Shown one piece after another: positions 11,720 to 22,755 of a DNA stretch of 64,000 nt. A model generated the notes under the pieces. That model did no database searches, was not told the origin of the DNA, and saw only the letters and a program-made list of their open reading frames with translations. A program made the position numbers and the translations under genes. Position 1 is the first letter of the stretch; the number at the start of each line of letters is the position of its first letter. The stretch comes from Brachynemurus nebulosus (Eukaryota; Arthropoda; Insecta; Neuroptera; Myrmeleontidae), in contig JAPWDM010000033.1 in NCBI GenBank assembly GCA_035578155.1, forward strand, positions 455,001 to 519,000, written 5' to 3'.

Positions 11720-13627
11720 AGTTTCAAATGTTTAAAGTGATATGTTTTCGATTTTTTACCTAATCTTAATGTGGCAGTATTATTGTTATGAATTTTTATT
11801 AATTCGTAAGGGCCTCTATATCGCGGTTATATTCCCTTTTTTAATAATTTAATTTCTAATAATACCTTGTCGCCTACTTTGAAGTTATACTGTTTTGAAT
11901 GTTTATCGTAATATTGTTTGTTAACTTCTTTGAAAACTTGGAGATTTTGTTTAGCAAGTTCTCGCAAACTTTTTATTTTGTTTGTAATTTCTTCTGATAA
12001 TTGGTGGTATACCGGTGGATTCGAATTTCCTGATATTAATTTAGGATTATTTCCGTAAACTAATTTATAAGGTGTTTCTTTAGTTGATCTATTAACACTT
12101 TCAGTCCCATGGTTTCGGCATCCGAAACCAAACAAAACATCCCCAGAGGCCGACCGCAATCAATGATTAATTGATCAGTTGGTTACGCATTATGTGTGCG
12201 ATGTTTATCATCATTCATCACACGAATGTGTTCCAACACACACTACTCTTTTGGTTTCTATGTATAAAAAATTTTAAGATAAACAAAAAATACTTAAAAA
12301 ATATAATTTATATTTTTAAATAAAATTAATTTGAATGTCAGTGTATATGTAGTATGTACGTATCACGTACGTATGTTTACAGTTTTACACATACATCTTG
12401 AACTGTGTTGAATCTATTCAGTGTTTGAATCATTTTATTTTATGTATTTGTTTATATAAAGTTTTTTTTTTTTTAAATATTGCCGGCTTCCGGGGAAGTT
12501 TACTATGAAAGTGCTCGGGCCTCATAGTGTTAATATGAGTGTTGTAACTGAAACAGGCAAGATGAACATATTGATCCCAGTCGTTTTGATTTTCATTGAC
12601 ATATGCTCTAAGATAATCTTTTAGAGGTCCAGGAGCTCTTTCCAGACTACCGTTAGTAGAGGGATTGTACGGAGTAGTTTGCCTATGCTTGATATTTAGT
12701 ATTCTATTTATTTCTTTTATTAAATCAGAGGTAAACGTTCCTCCCTGGTCTGTCAAAATGGACGTGGGAAAACCAAATCTTGTACAGTAGTCAATAAACT
12801 TTATAGCGACAGTTATTGAATTCTGATTCTCAATAGGATATGCTTGAACAAATTTTGTAAGTTCACGTTGTATTGTAAGGACGTACTTATTTTTATTTTC
12901 AGTTTGGTTGAACGGACCGATTATATCTAATGAGACATTTTCGTTAAAAGTGTTTGCTATTGTGGTTATTAGCATGGGTGGTCGATTATTATGTGTATTC
13001 TTTTTAGTTTTTTGACATGTTTCGCATTTGTTTATGTATTGTTCGACATCACGGCTCATATTTTTCCAAAAATATCGAGTTTTAATATTTTGGAGAGTTC
13101 TTTTTACACCTTGGTGTCCACTTATTAAATCATTGTGGTAATGTTTAATGATGTCTTGTTTTTCGTTATTATCTCTAACTATACGTGTTTCTATTTTTAG
13201 GATATTAATTTTAAACTGATTATCTGTGTTAAAGTAAAGTAATAATTTTTTAAATGTTTCGTCAGGTAAAGTTAAAGTAAGAGAAGGTATGTCATAAATC
13301 GTAATCTCTTTTGTTTGAGATATTTGAAGAATCATAAAAAGATTATATAGGCAGTCAAATAAGTTGGCAGGTGTTATTGGGTCTAATGCATTTTCTTTAC
13401 AAAATAATAAATAAATTGTTTTTTTGTTATGTGATTCAAAGCAATGAATATCTTTGAAATTGTTTACACTTGGTAAATTGGTGTTTTGTTTGACAAAATA
13501 AGAAAATTTATTGTTATCAGAATTATGTGCAGAATAAGGTAATACAAGATTCTCTATATTTTCAAGAGGTACAGTGACTGTATTAAATTGTGGAATCTCT
13601 ACATTTCCTTTCCATATTAAAAAATTT
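11720..13627 (-). pseudogene. Errantiviral integrase region of pol, broken
   Basis: The open frame runs from about 13627 through 13335 to 12530. It holds an HHCC zinc finger (H..H...CETCQK), the catalytic segment SLDIIGP, the second Asp in LTDQGGTF and the Glu in STNGSLER. It is cut at THIN by a TTAA MITE and resumes at 12091 with RSTKETPYKLVYG. The C-terminal GPY/F module (RGPYELIKI, near 11800) follows an in-frame stop, TAA. It is separated from RNase H by a one-base frame change in an A-run near 13627. The enzyme would insert retroviral cDNA; this copy cannot be made intact. Confidence 0.88.
12096..12529. mobile_element. 434-bp TTAA-flanked MITE (piggyBac type) inside integrase
   Basis: TTAA occurs on both sides (12092-12095 and 12530-12533). 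Removing the insert plus one TTAA rejoins the integrase frame exactly (THIN/RSTKET). The termini are loosely inverted: cactttcagtccc at the left and ...gggcctcatagtg at the right. Just inside the left end is a perfect hairpin, ggtttcgg-cat-ccgaaacc. No coding capacity was found. Confidence 0.87.
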
Positions 13628-16600
13628 TCATGTTTTTTCTAACGTTAGATTATCGATTATTAGAACTAGTCGGGATAATGAATCAGCGTTAGTGTTGGTT
13701 TTACCTTCTTTATATTCGATTTCATAGTCATATTCCTCTAGTTTAAGTCGCCATCGGATAAGTCTAGACGAGGGATCTTTACAATTAAATAACCATTTAA
13801 GGGGTTTATGGTCAGTCCGTATTTTAAATTTTTGACCATAGAGGTATGGTCTGAAATTTTTGACTGATTCTATAATCGATAAGAGTTCTTTTTCCGTTGT
13901 TGTATAATGTGTCTCGGCTGTATTTAGTGTACGTGAGTAGTAGATTATAGGAAAATCCATGGTTTTTTCATCATTGTATTGACTCAATATCGAACCTATT
14001 CCTACATTTGAGGCATCAGTGGTTAATATGAATTGTTTTTCAAAGTTTGGATATTGAAGTATTGGTTTTGAAACTAAAGCATTTCTTAGGGTATCGAATG
14101 CTTGTTGACACTGCAGTGTCCATTCAAATTTAGTTTCCTTTTTTAAGAGGTTAGTTAATGGTTTAGCTTTTTCTGAAAAGTTCTGGATGAACTTTCTGTA
14201 GTACCCTACTAAGCCTAAAAATGATTGTATATCTTTAGGAGTTTTAGGTATTTTCAAATTTTGGATAGTTTGTATTTTTTTACAACTTGGTTGTAACCCG
14301 TCTGAAGAAATTACATGACCTAAGTATTCGATTTTATTGTGAAGAAATTCACATTTATCGGGTTGTAGTTTAAGTGTGTGCTGTCGTAAAGCATTAAAAA
14401 CTTTTTGGAGTCTTTGGTTATGTTCTTGTATAGTAGTCCCGAAAACTACAATATCGTCAAGATATACAAAACAGTCTGTGTATAGTATATTATTAGGTAA
14501 TTAATAATAATTATTCACCTGAAATAGAATATTAGGAAAATTTCGAAAATAAAGGATATAAAATTTAGTTAACACAATTTATTTAACAATGTTTAGTGAA
14601 TTTTTACAATTTCAATTTACTGAATAAAGAGAACGTTTTTCTATTTTAGCTCGGCTAAATTTGAACAATTGTAAAAAAAAAATAAAATTTTAATTTTTAT
14701 CTCAAGGGTCGGTAGAAGATGATTTTCAGACAATGTTACATAAAAGATATACAAAGCTCAAAATTTAAAAGAAAGCGAGATAAAGCAAGGTTTTAACAAC
14801 AAAAAAAAAAAAAATAAGCGAAGGGCCACCTAATATGTTAGTCGATAAACTTAAGGTAAATTTACGTAATAAAAGTTATACCAAAAGAGAGAGAAGAAAA
14901 TATAGGCACAGATAAATAACGATTATTCACCGACTAACATAGGAGGTATACTTTAGTTAAGCTACTAAGTAGGTAATTTGACAGGAATCTTTCATACAAA
15001 GATAAGAAATAAGAGAAGGTAAATGTAATGGAAGATTACTGTCAATAATTCAAAATATTAACTAAATTAATTAACTAAATACATCCAAGAAGTTACAAGT
15101 ATAAAGTAAAATTTGATTACGTTAGTACGTTTTAATTTGAAAAGAAAGCAACAAATTACTACTGCATTGAAAATTCAGTTAGTAAAAGCGAAAGTTAGTT
15201 GTAAAGTCACTGAATTTAACGTATTGATTGGTATCACAAAAGAAAGATTTAACAAGCACTAATAGAATTTTTCTAGTTAACTACACGTGGCAAAGTTGTA
15301 GGTTACAATTACTTAACTCGAATACTGCTGGCGATAATTCGGTGTAAAACGTAGCAAAAGTGCAAAGAAGCGTACATCCATAAATTTCAGGGCAACACGA
15401 TTCCAATGATATGTGTGCAGAGCGAATCAGCCAAAACGGTTTACGGCAGTCCAAATATTGTGAATTCGTTCCAGAAACAACCATTCACTTGTATAAACCA
15501 GTGTCCAATCTTCTTGTTTTAAATAGGATCATTAATCAAAGCAGTAGGTTAACTTTTAAATATGAATTAGTATATAGAAAGGAATAAAAGGGAAAAACCT
15601 GTACAAGAAATTTACAATTTTAAATATGCAATTAATTGATAAATAAAAGTGCTCTTCATAGGTATGCAACGACAATGTTCATTTGAACAAAATTGCAGAA
15701 CCACGAGGCACTTGCAGCAACAATAGAAAATAAAAAAATTATTACCTGTACAGAAATTGAACTGAACCAATTAATTGTTAAATCTCAAAAAGAATGAACG
15801 CATGGTCACTCCAGCCTTTTATAGCAAAATTTTACCGCGTAAACAACTGTCAATTTACAGATACCAACCAAAAAAATTGTATTCAAACGTGAATAAGATC
15901 GCAGAGGAATTAAAACGCATACAGCATGTTCCAATTACACAATGTTCAATATGCAATTGTATTACGTAAATGACAAAAAAAAATAAATTTTAAAAGAAAA
16001 TATTTATAAATTAAAATTTTCTTTAAAATACGTTCAAGAATGTAACAATATCTTTTAGGACGATGTTGACTAGACGTTGGAACGTTGCTGGAGCGTTTCG
16101 TAAGCCAAAGGGCATGCGCACGTATTCAAAATGGCCACCAGGAATTGTGAAAGCAGTCTTCGCACGATCCTTGGGATCAACCAGGATCTGGTGAAACCCG
16201 GATGCTAGATCTAGTGTACTAAAATATTTCGCATTACCGAGATGCGAAAGAATGTCCTCTATATTTGGCAAAGGATATTTATCTTCAATAGTTATGTTGT
16301 TAAGCCTCCTATAATCGGTTACTATTCTCCATTTCTGTTTGCCACTTGAATCGATTTTCTTTGGCACAACCCAAATTGAAGCACTATAAGGGGATTGACT
16401 TTCTTTGATAATACCATTATCCAACATTTCTTTAATTTGTGTTTTTACTTCGTCTTCGTGTATTTTAGGAAAACGATAATTTTTAACATAATATATAGGA
16501 GTTGGATCCGTCACGTTAATTTCGTGCATTAGTGTGTTTGTATGAGTTAATTTATCATTTTTTAAATGAAATAAATCTAAATTATCATTGCAAAATTTTA

Positions 16601-16844
16601 AAAAGTCTAGTTTTGTATTTAAATCGTCTATATGTTCTAGTCGAATGTTATTTTGTAGTTCATTATTAATTGGTAGGTTGTTATTAATTTTATTTAAATT
16701 AAAAGTAATTTTTGGTGGGTTTGTTGAAATACTAGCATTGTAATGGGTTAAAAAATCTATTCCGATTACTCCATCATGGGGGGTATTCATTTTACTAGTG
16801 TCGATAACTTGGAAATCATATGGAAATTTATTTCCATCTGACAT
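13628..16844 (-). pseudogene. Errantiviral reverse transcriptase and RNase H, interrupted
   Basis: The first part (16844 to about 16046) holds the end of protease (GVIGIDFL), then RT motifs: WRIVTDYRRLN, FSTLDLASGFHQI with the first catalytic Asp, and the segment PFGLRNAPATFQRL. A 1.5-kb insertion (14501-16041) follows, after which RT resumes with FVYLDDIVVFG, the catalytic DD box. Thumb, connection and RNase H follow (TDASNVGIGSIL, ETHYTTTEKELL, RTDHKPL, NADSLSR), ending with a stop at 13628. All catalytic residues are present, but the frame is split. Confidence 0.92.
14501..16041. mobile_element. Unidentified 1.54-kb insertion in gypsy RT, possibly a solo LTR
   Basis: It interrupts the RT between LKDI and LPNNILYTD. 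A 4-bp direct repeat, gtaa, flanks it (14497-14500 and 16042-16045), the duplication length of Ty3-type integration. Inside are an inverted pair (cctaatatgttagtcg near 14833 and cgactaacatagg near 14931) and a tata-containing 'ccttttatagc' at 15815. No frame is convincing. A solo LTR fits the duplication but the termini are not clearly TG..CA. Confidence 0.5.
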
Positions 16845-17038
16845 ATAAAGATTAAGTTGAATAGCACCTAATATGTTTCCCTATAATCATTTTCTAATCT
16901 GCGTGTGATTACTTTTTCATTTTGGTCTATTTAATTTTGAAAATTTTTGTTATGTACTAGGGAAATACTCGCCCCTGTACCGATTAGAAATGTTAGTTGT
17001 AGAATATTAGGGTCTTGGCAAGTAAAAGTTAGTTTTCG
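16845..17038 (-). pseudogene. Errantiviral aspartic protease with mutated active site
   Basis: Upstream of RT on the minus strand the frame reads LIGTGAS where retroviral proteases have L-I/V-D-T-G-A, so the catalytic Asp is Gly. A stop (FQN then TAA) and a one-base frame change lie between this motif and the downstream GVIGIDFL. The region is cut at 17038 by the LINE insertion, on whose other side gag continues. Confidence 0.8.
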
Positions 17039-17044
17039 CGTATT

Positions 17045-17075
<31 letters not shown>

Positions 17076-17350
17076 TCTTTATTAAGGGTTAGGAGAGACC
17101 ATAAAGGCCATGTATTCCCCCCTCTACAAATTTACTTTACACCACTTGTACAGCAATTAGTAGACGAGAAAAAAAAAATTAATAAATGTAACAATACATA
17201 AAATAATGATAAAACACAAAACAAAAAACAAAACAATATAACAATGAACAAACAATATAAGTACATATACAAATAAAAAATAAATAAATAAATAAGTAAA
17301 TAAATAAATAAATAATAAATTTTTCTTTTTCCATTTTCTTCCATTAAGTC

Positions 17351-20200
17351 TCATAACGGTAGCATATCATTGATAAGTAGGTTAAAACACTTTTCAATGA
17401 AAGAATGAGTTAACGCTGTGTCTCTGATTTCTACAGGCAAAGAGTTCCATAGCTTAGCACCAATTACGTAGAAAGATGAACCGCCAATCGCTGAAGTTGT
17501 TCTAGGGACACATAATTTCGTTGTTCGTGTGTTGTATGAATGGAAACTACTCAGTTCTACAAAATTGTTGAAAATGTATATTGGTTTATTGACCACACGA
17601 ATAACTTTATGGATTAGCCGTAGAATATTAAGTATGCGAGTTTTCTTACAATCCAGCATATCTTGTCCAATTAGAAATGGGTGAATGTGCTCGCTTCTCC
17701 GTAAGTTACATGCAAATCTTAAACAAGAATTTTGAATTTTTTGCAGTTTATAAGATAGTTTTTCGCTGAGACCATGATAGCAGACATCACCGTAAGTAAT
17801 GTATGGAAAGATAAGCTGTTTAATTAAGCCGATTTTAACTTCCGTACTCAGCATGTATTTAGTATTATATAGCATTTTCAGTCGATAATACGACTTGGAA
17901 CAGACGGAATTAACATGCTTATCCCAACGTAAATTTTGATCCAAAGTCAATCCGAGTACTTTAGCTGACTGGACAAAATCAAGAGAAATACCAGATATAC
18001 AGATTTTAGTATTTGACTCACTTAAGAAGTTTTGAATAGTAGATCGAGTCCCGACTGGCATAACAACTGTTTTGCTTGGATTTAATCTTAGATTATTTGC
18101 ATTTGCCCATGAAACAATGGTGTTTAAATCCTTATTTAGAAGATTAATTTGACGATTGACATCAGTAGTTGAGGCAATAGTGATAAGTTGAATATCATCA
18201 GCATATTGATGAATATCCGAATATTTAATATATTTATGGAGATCAGCAACGTAGATGTTAAATAGCAGAGGTCCAAGAATGCTGCCTTGAGGAACACCAC
18301 AGTTTACCATTAGTGCATCGGAAATCATTATTTTTCCTTGACAAAGAATCTTTGTTCGTTGGAATCTATTTGAGAGATAGTCTTCAAACCAGCTTCTTGT
18401 GAAGTGAGAAAATCCTAACGAGTCCAATTTTGAAATGAGACGTGAATGGCTAACTGTATCAAATGCCTTGGAGAAATCTAAGAGAGTCAAAAAGGCAATG
18501 TTACCATTGTCAATGCAACTTTTTAACTGGCTTACAGTATGTACCAGTGCTGTTGTTGTACTGTGATGTTGACGAAAACCAGATTGTTTTTCATAGTAGA
18601 AATTATTCCGTTCAAGATATTCATCAACTTGTTTGTGCACTATCTTCTCAATTATTTTGGACATAGCCGGCAGAATGCTGATAGGCCTGTAATGTTCAAC
18701 TTTGTCGGCATTTTTTGTCTTAGGAATGGGTGTTATAACGGACAATTTCCAAATTTCTGGGATCGAGCAGCTATATATGGAAAAATTAATGATTTCTGTT
18801 AGAGAATTTAAGCAAAATGGTAAAAAGAGCTTAATCTCTGCCATCGATAAATTATCAATTCCTTTAGCGGATTTGCTGAGTGATTTTATAGCAAGTAGGA
18901 TTTCGTTATTATCTACACACATCAGCTCAAACTTTTTCGAATTATGCATTACTGTACGAACATCAAATAAATGATTTGTTTCCATGCTGTTATCTGTTAC
19001 AGTTTGATGAAAGTAGTTGTTAAAAACAGTTGGATCGGAGAGGAAATGTGGAATATCATTAATCAAATTATCATTCACGACTTGCATACGACGTAATCCC
19101 TTCCAAAGTTCACGAGAACAATTCGAATTTAGATTGATTGTAGTTTCAATAACATTTTGTTTACTAGACCGAATCATATGTTTTGTGCTTTTCAGTTTTT
19201 CTTTGTAATATAACCAATCGATAGGATTTTTCGAAGTACGGTATTTTAGCCACGCGTTGTTCTTCTTTCTAATTTCCTTTAAGATTTCAGGTGTTATCCA
19301 TGGGTTATATCTTTTATAAGTGTTTTTAGTTTTAAGAGGTGCATAGCAATCAAGCAGATGTTTCATTTGCTCTATCAGGTAATTTAGTTTAGCGTTAATG
19401 TCAGGGAAAAATCTTATAGCATTCCAATCAACTGAAGAAGCTGCATTTAGAAATTCAGTGTAATTGATGTTTCTAAAGTTTCTGTACTCAATAACTTTTT
19501 TATTGCGGACGGAACTGTTTCTTGATAAATATTCGAAAGTAATGAAATTATGATCTGAATTACCAATAGGAGCAGACTGCTTAATATTATAAATTTTTTC
19601 CGGTTGTGTTGTAAATAAGAGATCAATTAAAGTACTGGAATTAACTGTTATTCTAGAAGGCTCCGATATGAGCTGCGTGAATCCCAGTTCGTGAAAAACG
19701 TCCATGAATAAAGATGGTATCTCTGATCCTAAGAGATTTATATTAAAATCACCAACGCAAATTACATTTTTGTATTTAAAATAAATCTCCTTTAAATCTT
19801 CACCAAAATTGCGAAATTCTTCCGAGCTACAATTTGGCGGTCTGTACGCAATACCAACTGCAGTCTTATTACTGACATCATCTTCCAGTTCTATCCATAA
19901 ACATTCAACCCCAATTTTGGATTCCATTACAATCTTACTTTTCATTTCATTGCGAATAATAATTGCTACACCGCCTGCGAAAGTATCTCTATCGGTACGA
20001 ACTATTTTATGAGTTTCGAATAAAATTTCAGGATATGATTGTAACGGATTTAACCACGTTTCGCAAAGTAATATTATATCAAAATCAGTTGTAACTAGTT
20101 TTAACTCGTCTATATTTTTACAGAGTGACCGAATATTGGTAAAAGCAAATTTTATTGGTGTTTCGTAGCTACTCGTAGAGAGGGAAGTTATGTGTTTTTT
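17351..20200 (-). CDS. LINE ORF2: apurinic-type endonuclease plus reverse transcriptase
   Basis: About 950 codons are open to the stop at 17351. The endonuclease has FTNIRSL, LLCETW, GDFNINLL and NSDHNF, carrying the expected Asn, Glu, Asp/Asn and Asp-His residues. The RT has HYRPIS, SGFRQHHST, LLDFSKAFDTV, GVPQGSILGPLLFNIY and the YADD box. A C-terminal block, SYNTR...KLWNSLP, is common in CR1-like LINEs. The first Met in this frame is at 19945, inside the endonuclease. Upstream the frame stays open only to a TGA at 20203-20201, next to an A AAA AAC slip site in ORF1. I therefore infer expression by -1 frameshifting from ORF1 rather than from a separate AUG. The protein would nick target DNA and prime reverse transcription. 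It looks intact. Confidence 0.9.
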   Translation of the reverse strand, partial: KKHITSLSTSSYETPIKFAFTNIRSLCKNIDELKLVTTDFDIILLCETWLNPLQSYPEILFETHKIVRTDRDTFAGGVAIIIRNEMKSKIVMESKIGVECLWIELEDDVSNKTAVGIAYRPPNCSSEEFRNFGEDLKEIYFKYKNVICVGDFNINLLGSEIPSLFMDVFHELGFTQLISEPSRITVNSSTLIDLLFTTQPEKIYNIKQSAPIGNSDHNFITFEYLSRNSSVRNKKVIEYRNFRNINYTEFLNAASSVDWNAIRFFPDINAKLNYLIEQMKHLLDCYAPLKTKNTYKRYNPWITPEILKEIRKKNNAWLKYRTSKNPIDWLYYKEKLKSTKHMIRSSKQNVIETTINLNSNCSRELWKGLRRMQVVNDNLINDIPHFLSDPTVFNNYFHQTVTDNSMETNHLFDVRTVMHNSKKFELMCVDNNEILLAIKSLSKSAKGIDNLSMAEIKLFLPFCLNSLTEIINFSIYSCSIPEIWKLSVITPIPKTKNADKVEHYRPISILPAMSKIIEKIVHKQVDEYLERNNFYYEKQSGFRQHHSTTTALVHTVSQLKSCIDNGNIAFLTLLDFSKAFDTVSHSRLISKLDSLGFSHFTRSWFEDYLSNRFQRTKILCQGKIMISDALMVNCGVPQGSILGPLLFNIYVADLHKYIKYSDIHQYADDIQLITIASTTDVNRQINLLNKDLNTIVSWANANNLRLNPSKTVVMPVGTRSTIQNFLSESNTKICISGISLDFVQSAKVLGLTLDQNLRWDKHVNSVCSKSYYRLKMLYNTKYMLSTEVKIGLIKQLIFPYITYGDVCYHGLSEKLSYKLQKIQNSCLRFACNLRRSEHIHPFLIGQDMLDCKKTRILNILRLIHKVIRVVNKPIYIFNNFVELSSFHSYNTRTTKLCVPRTTSAIGGSSFYVIGAKLWNSLPVEIRDTALTHSFIEKCFNLLINDMLPL

Positions 20201-21072
20201 TCATTGGAAGCAACAATTCTCGGGTGACCACGAATATATCGTATAGTAACATTTTCCCCAATTAATCGTCTTTTTTCTAATTCCGCTCGTAAATTTTTTA
20301 GATGTTCTCGCTGCTTTGGAGTCTGATCATTAGAAATTGAGATAGAAGCCAAATTTTGAATGGATCTGAGTTTCGCCTTGTTTTTTAAAATAATTCGAGC
20401 CTCTTCGCTGGTTTTGAATACCACTTTAATGGGCCTAGGACGGGATGCATTTGTACTGGCAATACCCAGACGAAATACTGATGCAGATTGAAAGTCGCAC
20501 TGGTCAGTTACATTTGATAAAACGTTACAGACAGTATTGCGGTCTTCAACTTTTCGATCTTCAAGGTTATCTTTAATACTTTCGGTAACACCAAAAAGAA
20601 TTATGTTTTTTTGCCTAGTTGATCTTTCGTTTATTTCGTCAATTATTTCTTCGGGTTGAATACTATTTTTTAATGTAGCAACCTCTTGTTCGAGACTTAG
20701 GATTCTTCTGCGATTTTCTTTATTTTCAGTAGTAAGATCGTTTAATTTAGCTACAAGTTCTGTTACAGTCGTATTCATTTCTAACTGCATTTTGATGACA
20801 AAGTTAAGTTTCTCATCAGTTGACATGCTAGTCAAGTCAATGTCTCTTTTTGGGTTATCACAGACTTTACCGACAATTGTAGGTAATTTAGTGGAATCAT
20901 TGCAATCTGGGCAAAGCCACGTGTTAATAGATTTGTCTATTTTCATTTGCTCAAGCTGGTTCAAAGTTATATTTACACAATTTATGTGGAAAAAACTGCT
21001 ACATGAACCGGTACATTGCAATGAATCATTGTATCTACCAAGTTTTATAGTACATATACGACAATGAACCAT
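20188..21072 (-). CDS. LINE ORF1: PHD-finger coiled-coil protein
   Basis: The 294-codon frame starts with ATG at 21072. Residues 1-56 form a PHD-type finger (CRIC, C..SCSSFFHINC, WLCPDC). Residues ~100-145 form a coiled coil (LNDLTTENKENRRRILSLEQ). Next comes an RNA-binding-like segment beginning RQKNIILFGV, as in ORF1 of CR1 and relatives. The C-terminus is basic (PKQREHLKNLRAELEKRR). ORF1 proteins coat LINE RNA and aid target priming. The frame ends AAA AAC ACA TAA, overlapping ORF2 in the -1 frame. No internal stop or frameshift is seen. Confidence 0.9.
   Translation of the reverse strand: MVHCRICTIKLGRYNDSLQCTGSCSSFFHINCVNITLNQLEQMKIDKSINTWLCPDCNDSTKLPTIVGKVCDNPKRDIDLTSMSTDEKLNFVIKMQLEMNTTVTELVAKLNDLTTENKENRRRILSLEQEVATLKNSIQPEEIIDEINERSTRQKNIILFGVTESIKDNLEDRKVEDRNTVCNVLSNVTDQCDFQSASVFRLGIASTNASRPRPIKVVFKTSEEARIILKNKAKLRSIQNLASISISNDQTPKQREHLKNLRAELEKRRLIGENVTIRYIRGHPRIVASNEKNT
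20194..20200 (-). promoter_or_regulatory. Candidate -1 frameshift site A AAA AAC
   Basis: On the minus strand the ORF1 codons AAA AAC preceded by A form the heptamer A AAA AAC in the correct phase, three bases before the ORF1 stop. Slipping back one base enters the ORF2 frame exactly. Only a weak stem (CTAC..GTAG) is visible downstream. Confidence 0.65.
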
Positions 21073-21629
21073 TTTGTATTTTGAATTTCAATATATGTAG
21101 AAAAAATAAATTTAGGATATGCTTCCAATAGGTCGCGAACGCAAGACGTTTTGATCCTCACACGTAATACACTGTGATTTTACCCGCCCAGCTAATCTTA
21201 TGTTGCTATATACATACGAAATGTTAAATGATACACGAACTGATTAGGTACTGTATACAGCTATTTACTATATTAAACACAACTATACAAGAAGTAACTT
21301 AATTGAAATAAGTGTTTATTATTATATAATTTTATAATTAAAACTTAACAATAAAAACGTAACACACTCGTATTATCATATCAATATTTGATTAACAGAA
21401 TAAAATAATGTCACAATAGAACTGTTATTTTACTTATTTTTTTAAAACCAACAATACACTATGATTTTGCTTTAGAATAAATACTTCAATATTATGAAAC
21501 ACAATTTTTAACTTATATATGTAGGTACAATTGTTGAACTTACAACCGTCTGATATTTATATATAAAATATAAATATAAAAATATAAAAATATTTTATAT
21601 TATATTAAATATAAAAATATAAATACAAC
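21073..21629 (-). other. LINE 5' UTR with a tRNA-like segment
   Basis: The promoter-proximal region of the LINE is AT-rich. On the minus strand about 21201-21127 reads gctgggcgggtaaaatc... through gcgttcgcgacc, resembling degenerate A- and B-boxes of a tRNA-derived sequence. This may be an internal promoter or an inserted SINE fragment; the resemblance is weak. Confidence 0.35.
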
Positions 21630-21634
21630 CGTAT

Positions 21635-22755
21635 TTATGTTAGTATATATTCGATGGATGATTCTTCCGTCGGATATATTGTTTGATTGGGCTGAGAACC
21701 TGTTGTTTGTTGAATCGATTGGTTGGTTCTCGTAACAATCGATTGGTTTGAGTTTAAATGCTCATTATTTTGATTATTTCTTACCAGTGGTTGGTTACTT
21801 TGAAAACTTTGAGCGTATTTCTTTTTCGACACTCGTTTTCTAAGTGTCCTCGATTTTTACAGTAATTGAAAATTTTTGAATTGTATGAAAATGTATTAAA
21901 TGTGGAAGGATTCTCGTTTTTGTTTCTATTCCTACAGTCGCGGGTATTATGTGTTTTTGTTCTACATATTTTACAGAATTTAGGACTGATATTTTGACTA
22001 TGCGATTTATTTGCTTGTGAAAGTTTTTGAAAACTTTCTTCTTCGAGAGCTTCTTTCAAAGCTTCGTTTAAGTTACGTGGTTTGGGACTTGTTAATCTAA
22101 GCTTTTGTGAAATGTTTGGAAGACATCCTGTTATAAATCTATTACCGAATGATTCTTCTATAATTGGTAATAGAGTACTATAGGTTAATTTATTGTATTC
22201 AAAACGTAAATTAGTGGTACGTTCCATTTGTAACTTGTATAAACGAGTATAAAATGAAATCACATCTTCATTAGATTTTTGATACATGGTAGCTAATTCA
22301 TTTTCTATTTGAATTGTTGTCCTTCTTGGACTGTAACAATTATGGATTAGGTCGCGAAGTGTATCATATGTTAGGTCTTTACTAATTAATTGTATACCTA
22401 AATCATATGACAACTGGTTGGCAACAAACCGAATTATTTCTGGTTCCTGATTTTGAGCATACATTATTGTGTTATGTACCCTACGCAAGAAGTCCAGAGC
22501 ACCAGTTGGATTATTTTCGAACTTGCCTATCCAATCTTTAAAATTAATATGTTTGTAAGATGTATCACCATTTTCACTAAATATCTCTTCAGAATAAGAT
22601 GTTTTTAAATTTAAAGCAAAACCTCTTATTTGTTCTAATTGTTCATTGGTAAAATTTGATAAATCTAAATTGATAGTATTACTAGCTTCGGTTGAAGAAG
22701 TGGGTTCTGCTTGATTATTATTCGGCATTGTTAATTGTGAAAATTTAACTACCAA
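21635..22755 (-). pseudogene. Errantiviral gag, frameshifted near the C-terminus
   Basis: The frame from 22755 (an ATG at 22728 is the likelier start) encodes a capsid-like helical region. It is followed by one zinc knuckle of CCHC type (CKIC...HNTRDC) and a second lacking its first Cys (NYCKNRGHLENEC). A one-base change just after the second knuckle splits off a Gln/Asn/Ser-rich tail that continues to 21635 in another frame. The tail ends at the LINE target site, where gag and protease overlap. Gag would form the particle core. Confidence 0.85.

Larger units (their letters stand above)
17048..21629 (-). mobile_element. Full-length CR1/Jockey-superfamily LINE nested in gypsy
   Basis: The 4582-bp element carries ORF1 with a PHD finger and ORF2 with endonuclease plus RT. 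Its 3' end is an (ATT)n tail (17048-17076 on plus). A perfect 9-bp target duplication, cgtatttat, lies at 17039-17047 and 21630-21638, and the gag/protease sequence rejoins across it. The 5' UTR is about 557 bp, so it appears full length. Both ORFs are open. A solitary tail of similar type lies at 62815-62850. Confidence 0.93.
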
